Source: Bowmanella pacifica
GTDB lineage: Bacteria > Pseudomonadota > Gammaproteobacteria > Enterobacterales > Alteromonadaceae
Assembly (NCBI RefSeq): GCF_014645355.1
Contig: NZ_BMLS01000001.1
Coordinates: 310,001-374,000, forward strand
Reading direction: 5' to 3'
DNA length: 64,000 bases
Below, piece by piece: positions 63,361 through 64,000 of this stretch. Each line of letters opens with the position of its first letter. Positions within the stretch are counted from its first letter, which is position 1. Under the pieces are notes generated by a model that searched no databases, had not been told where the DNA came from, and saw only the letters and a program-made list of their open reading frames with translations. Position numbers and translations under genes: made by a program.

Positions 63361-63954
63361 ATGCCACGTATTCTGGCTTTATTACTAATCTGTTTATCAC
63401 CTTTGCTGCACGCTGCCGACGATGGCTCCAAGTTGCAAGAGGGCAATCTTTTTCCCAAAGTGAAACTGGAAACCAGCATGGGAGATATTATAGTAGAACT
63501 AGATCGCGCCAGCGCTCCTATGACCACGAATAATTTCCTGCTGTATGTGGACAAACGCAGCTATGAAAACACCATTTTTCACCGGGTGATTCAGGACTTT
63601 GTGGTGCAAGGTGGTGGCTATGATAAGGAGTTCAATACTAAGCCGGTGATGAGAACCATCTTTAACGAATCAGGCAATGGCAACAAAAACGAGCTTTATA
63701 CTATTGCCATGGCCAGAGAGAACGACCCTCATTCGGCCGGCAGGCAGTTTTTCTTCAATATGAATGACAATCCCAGCCTGGATCCTGGTCGAAAATGGGG
63801 CTACGCCGTATTTGGTCGTGTTGTGGAAGGGACTGAGGTACTGGATAAAATCGCCGCGGTAGAAACTCAAGTTCACCCAACCTGGGGCTGGCCAGATGTT
63901 CCCGTCGAACCGGTGATTTTGCTAAAAGCGACCTTACTCCCCCAGCAGTTCTAA
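63361..63954 (+). CDS. Periplasmic peptidyl-prolyl cis-trans isomerase (cyclophilin)
   Basis: This 197-residue cyclophilin has a signal peptide (MPRILALLLICLSPLLHA), so it helps fold exported proteins. Family features are VKLETSMGDIIVELDRASAPMTTNNFL, TIFHRVIQDFVVQGGGYD with the catalytic Arg and Phe, ARENDPHSAGRQFFFNM and YAVFGRVVEGTEVLDKI. This fits PpiA-type bacterial enzymes. GGAGAG precedes the ATG; it is 11 bases after rlmG, so probably co-transcribed. Confidence 0.94.
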   Translation: MPRILALLLICLSPLLHAADDGSKLQEGNLFPKVKLETSMGDIIVELDRASAPMTTNNFLLYVDKRSYENTIFHRVIQDFVVQGGGYDKEFNTKPVMRTIFNESGNGNKNELYTIAMARENDPHSAGRQFFFNMNDNPSLDPGRKWGYAVFGRVVEGTEVLDKIAAVETQVHPTWGWPDVPVEPVILLKATLLPQQF

Positions 63955-63963
63955 TCAATTAGG

Positions 63964-64000
63964 TTATTTTTCTCGCTGCTGACGGATCAGCTCGTAGGCC
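63964..64000 (-). CDS. C-terminal end of an unidentified minus-strand gene
   Basis: The minus strand reads AYELIRQQREK then TAA (63964-63966). It looks like the basic end of a real protein facing the cyclophilin gene, but twelve codons are too few to name it. Confidence 0.4.
   Translation of the reverse strand, partial: AYELIRQQREK

Noticed and set aside
1-64000. tRNA genes, CRISPR arrays, prophage or intact insertion sequences
   Set aside because: None were recognised on either strand by eye; a tRNA or repeat-finding program would settle this.

Overview
The window looks like the chromosome of a marine-type gammaproteobacterium of the order Alteromonadales (Alteromonas/Bowmanella/Lacimicrobium-like; the genus cannot be fixed from this sequence alone). 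The evidence is the gammaproteobacterial housekeeping block ygfB-pepP-ubiH-ubiI facing 6S RNA-fau-rpiA-serA, a full Na+-translocating NQR operon with nqrM and apbE, FabV enoyl reductase, several large TonB-dependent receptors, many secreted S9/M6/M17 peptidases, LytTR regulators and a PEP-CTERM-associated PrsT lipoprotein. Most of the window is ordinary, well-packed chromosome.

Layout. 1-1125: truncated prsT (minus). 1337-3163: cold-shock helicase deaD. 3229-7512: minus-strand operon ygfB-pepP-ubiH-ubiI (ubiquinone hydroxylases, proline peptidase). 7818-11517: 6S RNA, a DoxX-like membrane protein, fau, rpiA and serA, with a candidate MetJ operator before serA. 11610-15536: a two-hydrolase lipoprotein divergent from a ToxR/CadC-like membrane regulator with a TolB-like periplasmic part. 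15749-19366: FadL-type porin, then a Fur-box-controlled siderophore receptor. 19508-21832: secreted M6 metalloprotease.

22233-26532 is the accessory patch. It is visibly A+T-richer and holds a 5'-truncated RHS gene, a small secreted protein, a three-gene operon of unknown proteins (one apparently frameshifted) and an orphan CheW-like protein. 26678-28010: trmN and an NAD(P)-binding protein. 28102-30318: dipeptidyl peptidase IV. 30323-35182: two cyclic-di-GMP proteins flanking a small PH-domain protein. 35296-39101: aldo/keto reductase, a PLP-dependent dehydratase and an exported amidohydrolase. 39129-43628: a remnant LytTR domain, an intact LytTR response regulator and a large TonB-dependent receptor. 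43660-48765: DUF1653 protein, M17 aminopeptidase, SOS-controlled dinB and an exported S9 peptidase.

48907-56072 is the respiratory sodium pump operon nqrABCDEF-apbE-nqrM, preceded by nested inverted repeats. It is followed by fabV, a TRAP transporter (dctP, dctM, dctQ), bolA, an AlkB-like dioxygenase, rlmG, a periplasmic cyclophilin, and the last codons of an unidentified minus-strand gene. No tRNA, rRNA, CRISPR array, intact insertion sequence or prophage was recognised. No single region is clearly a new system. The best candidates for unexplained biology are the RHS patch with its three-gene secreted operon, the hydrolase/regulator pair at 11.6-15.5 kb, the nested palindromes before nqrA, and the LytTR remnant plus regulator next to the receptor.
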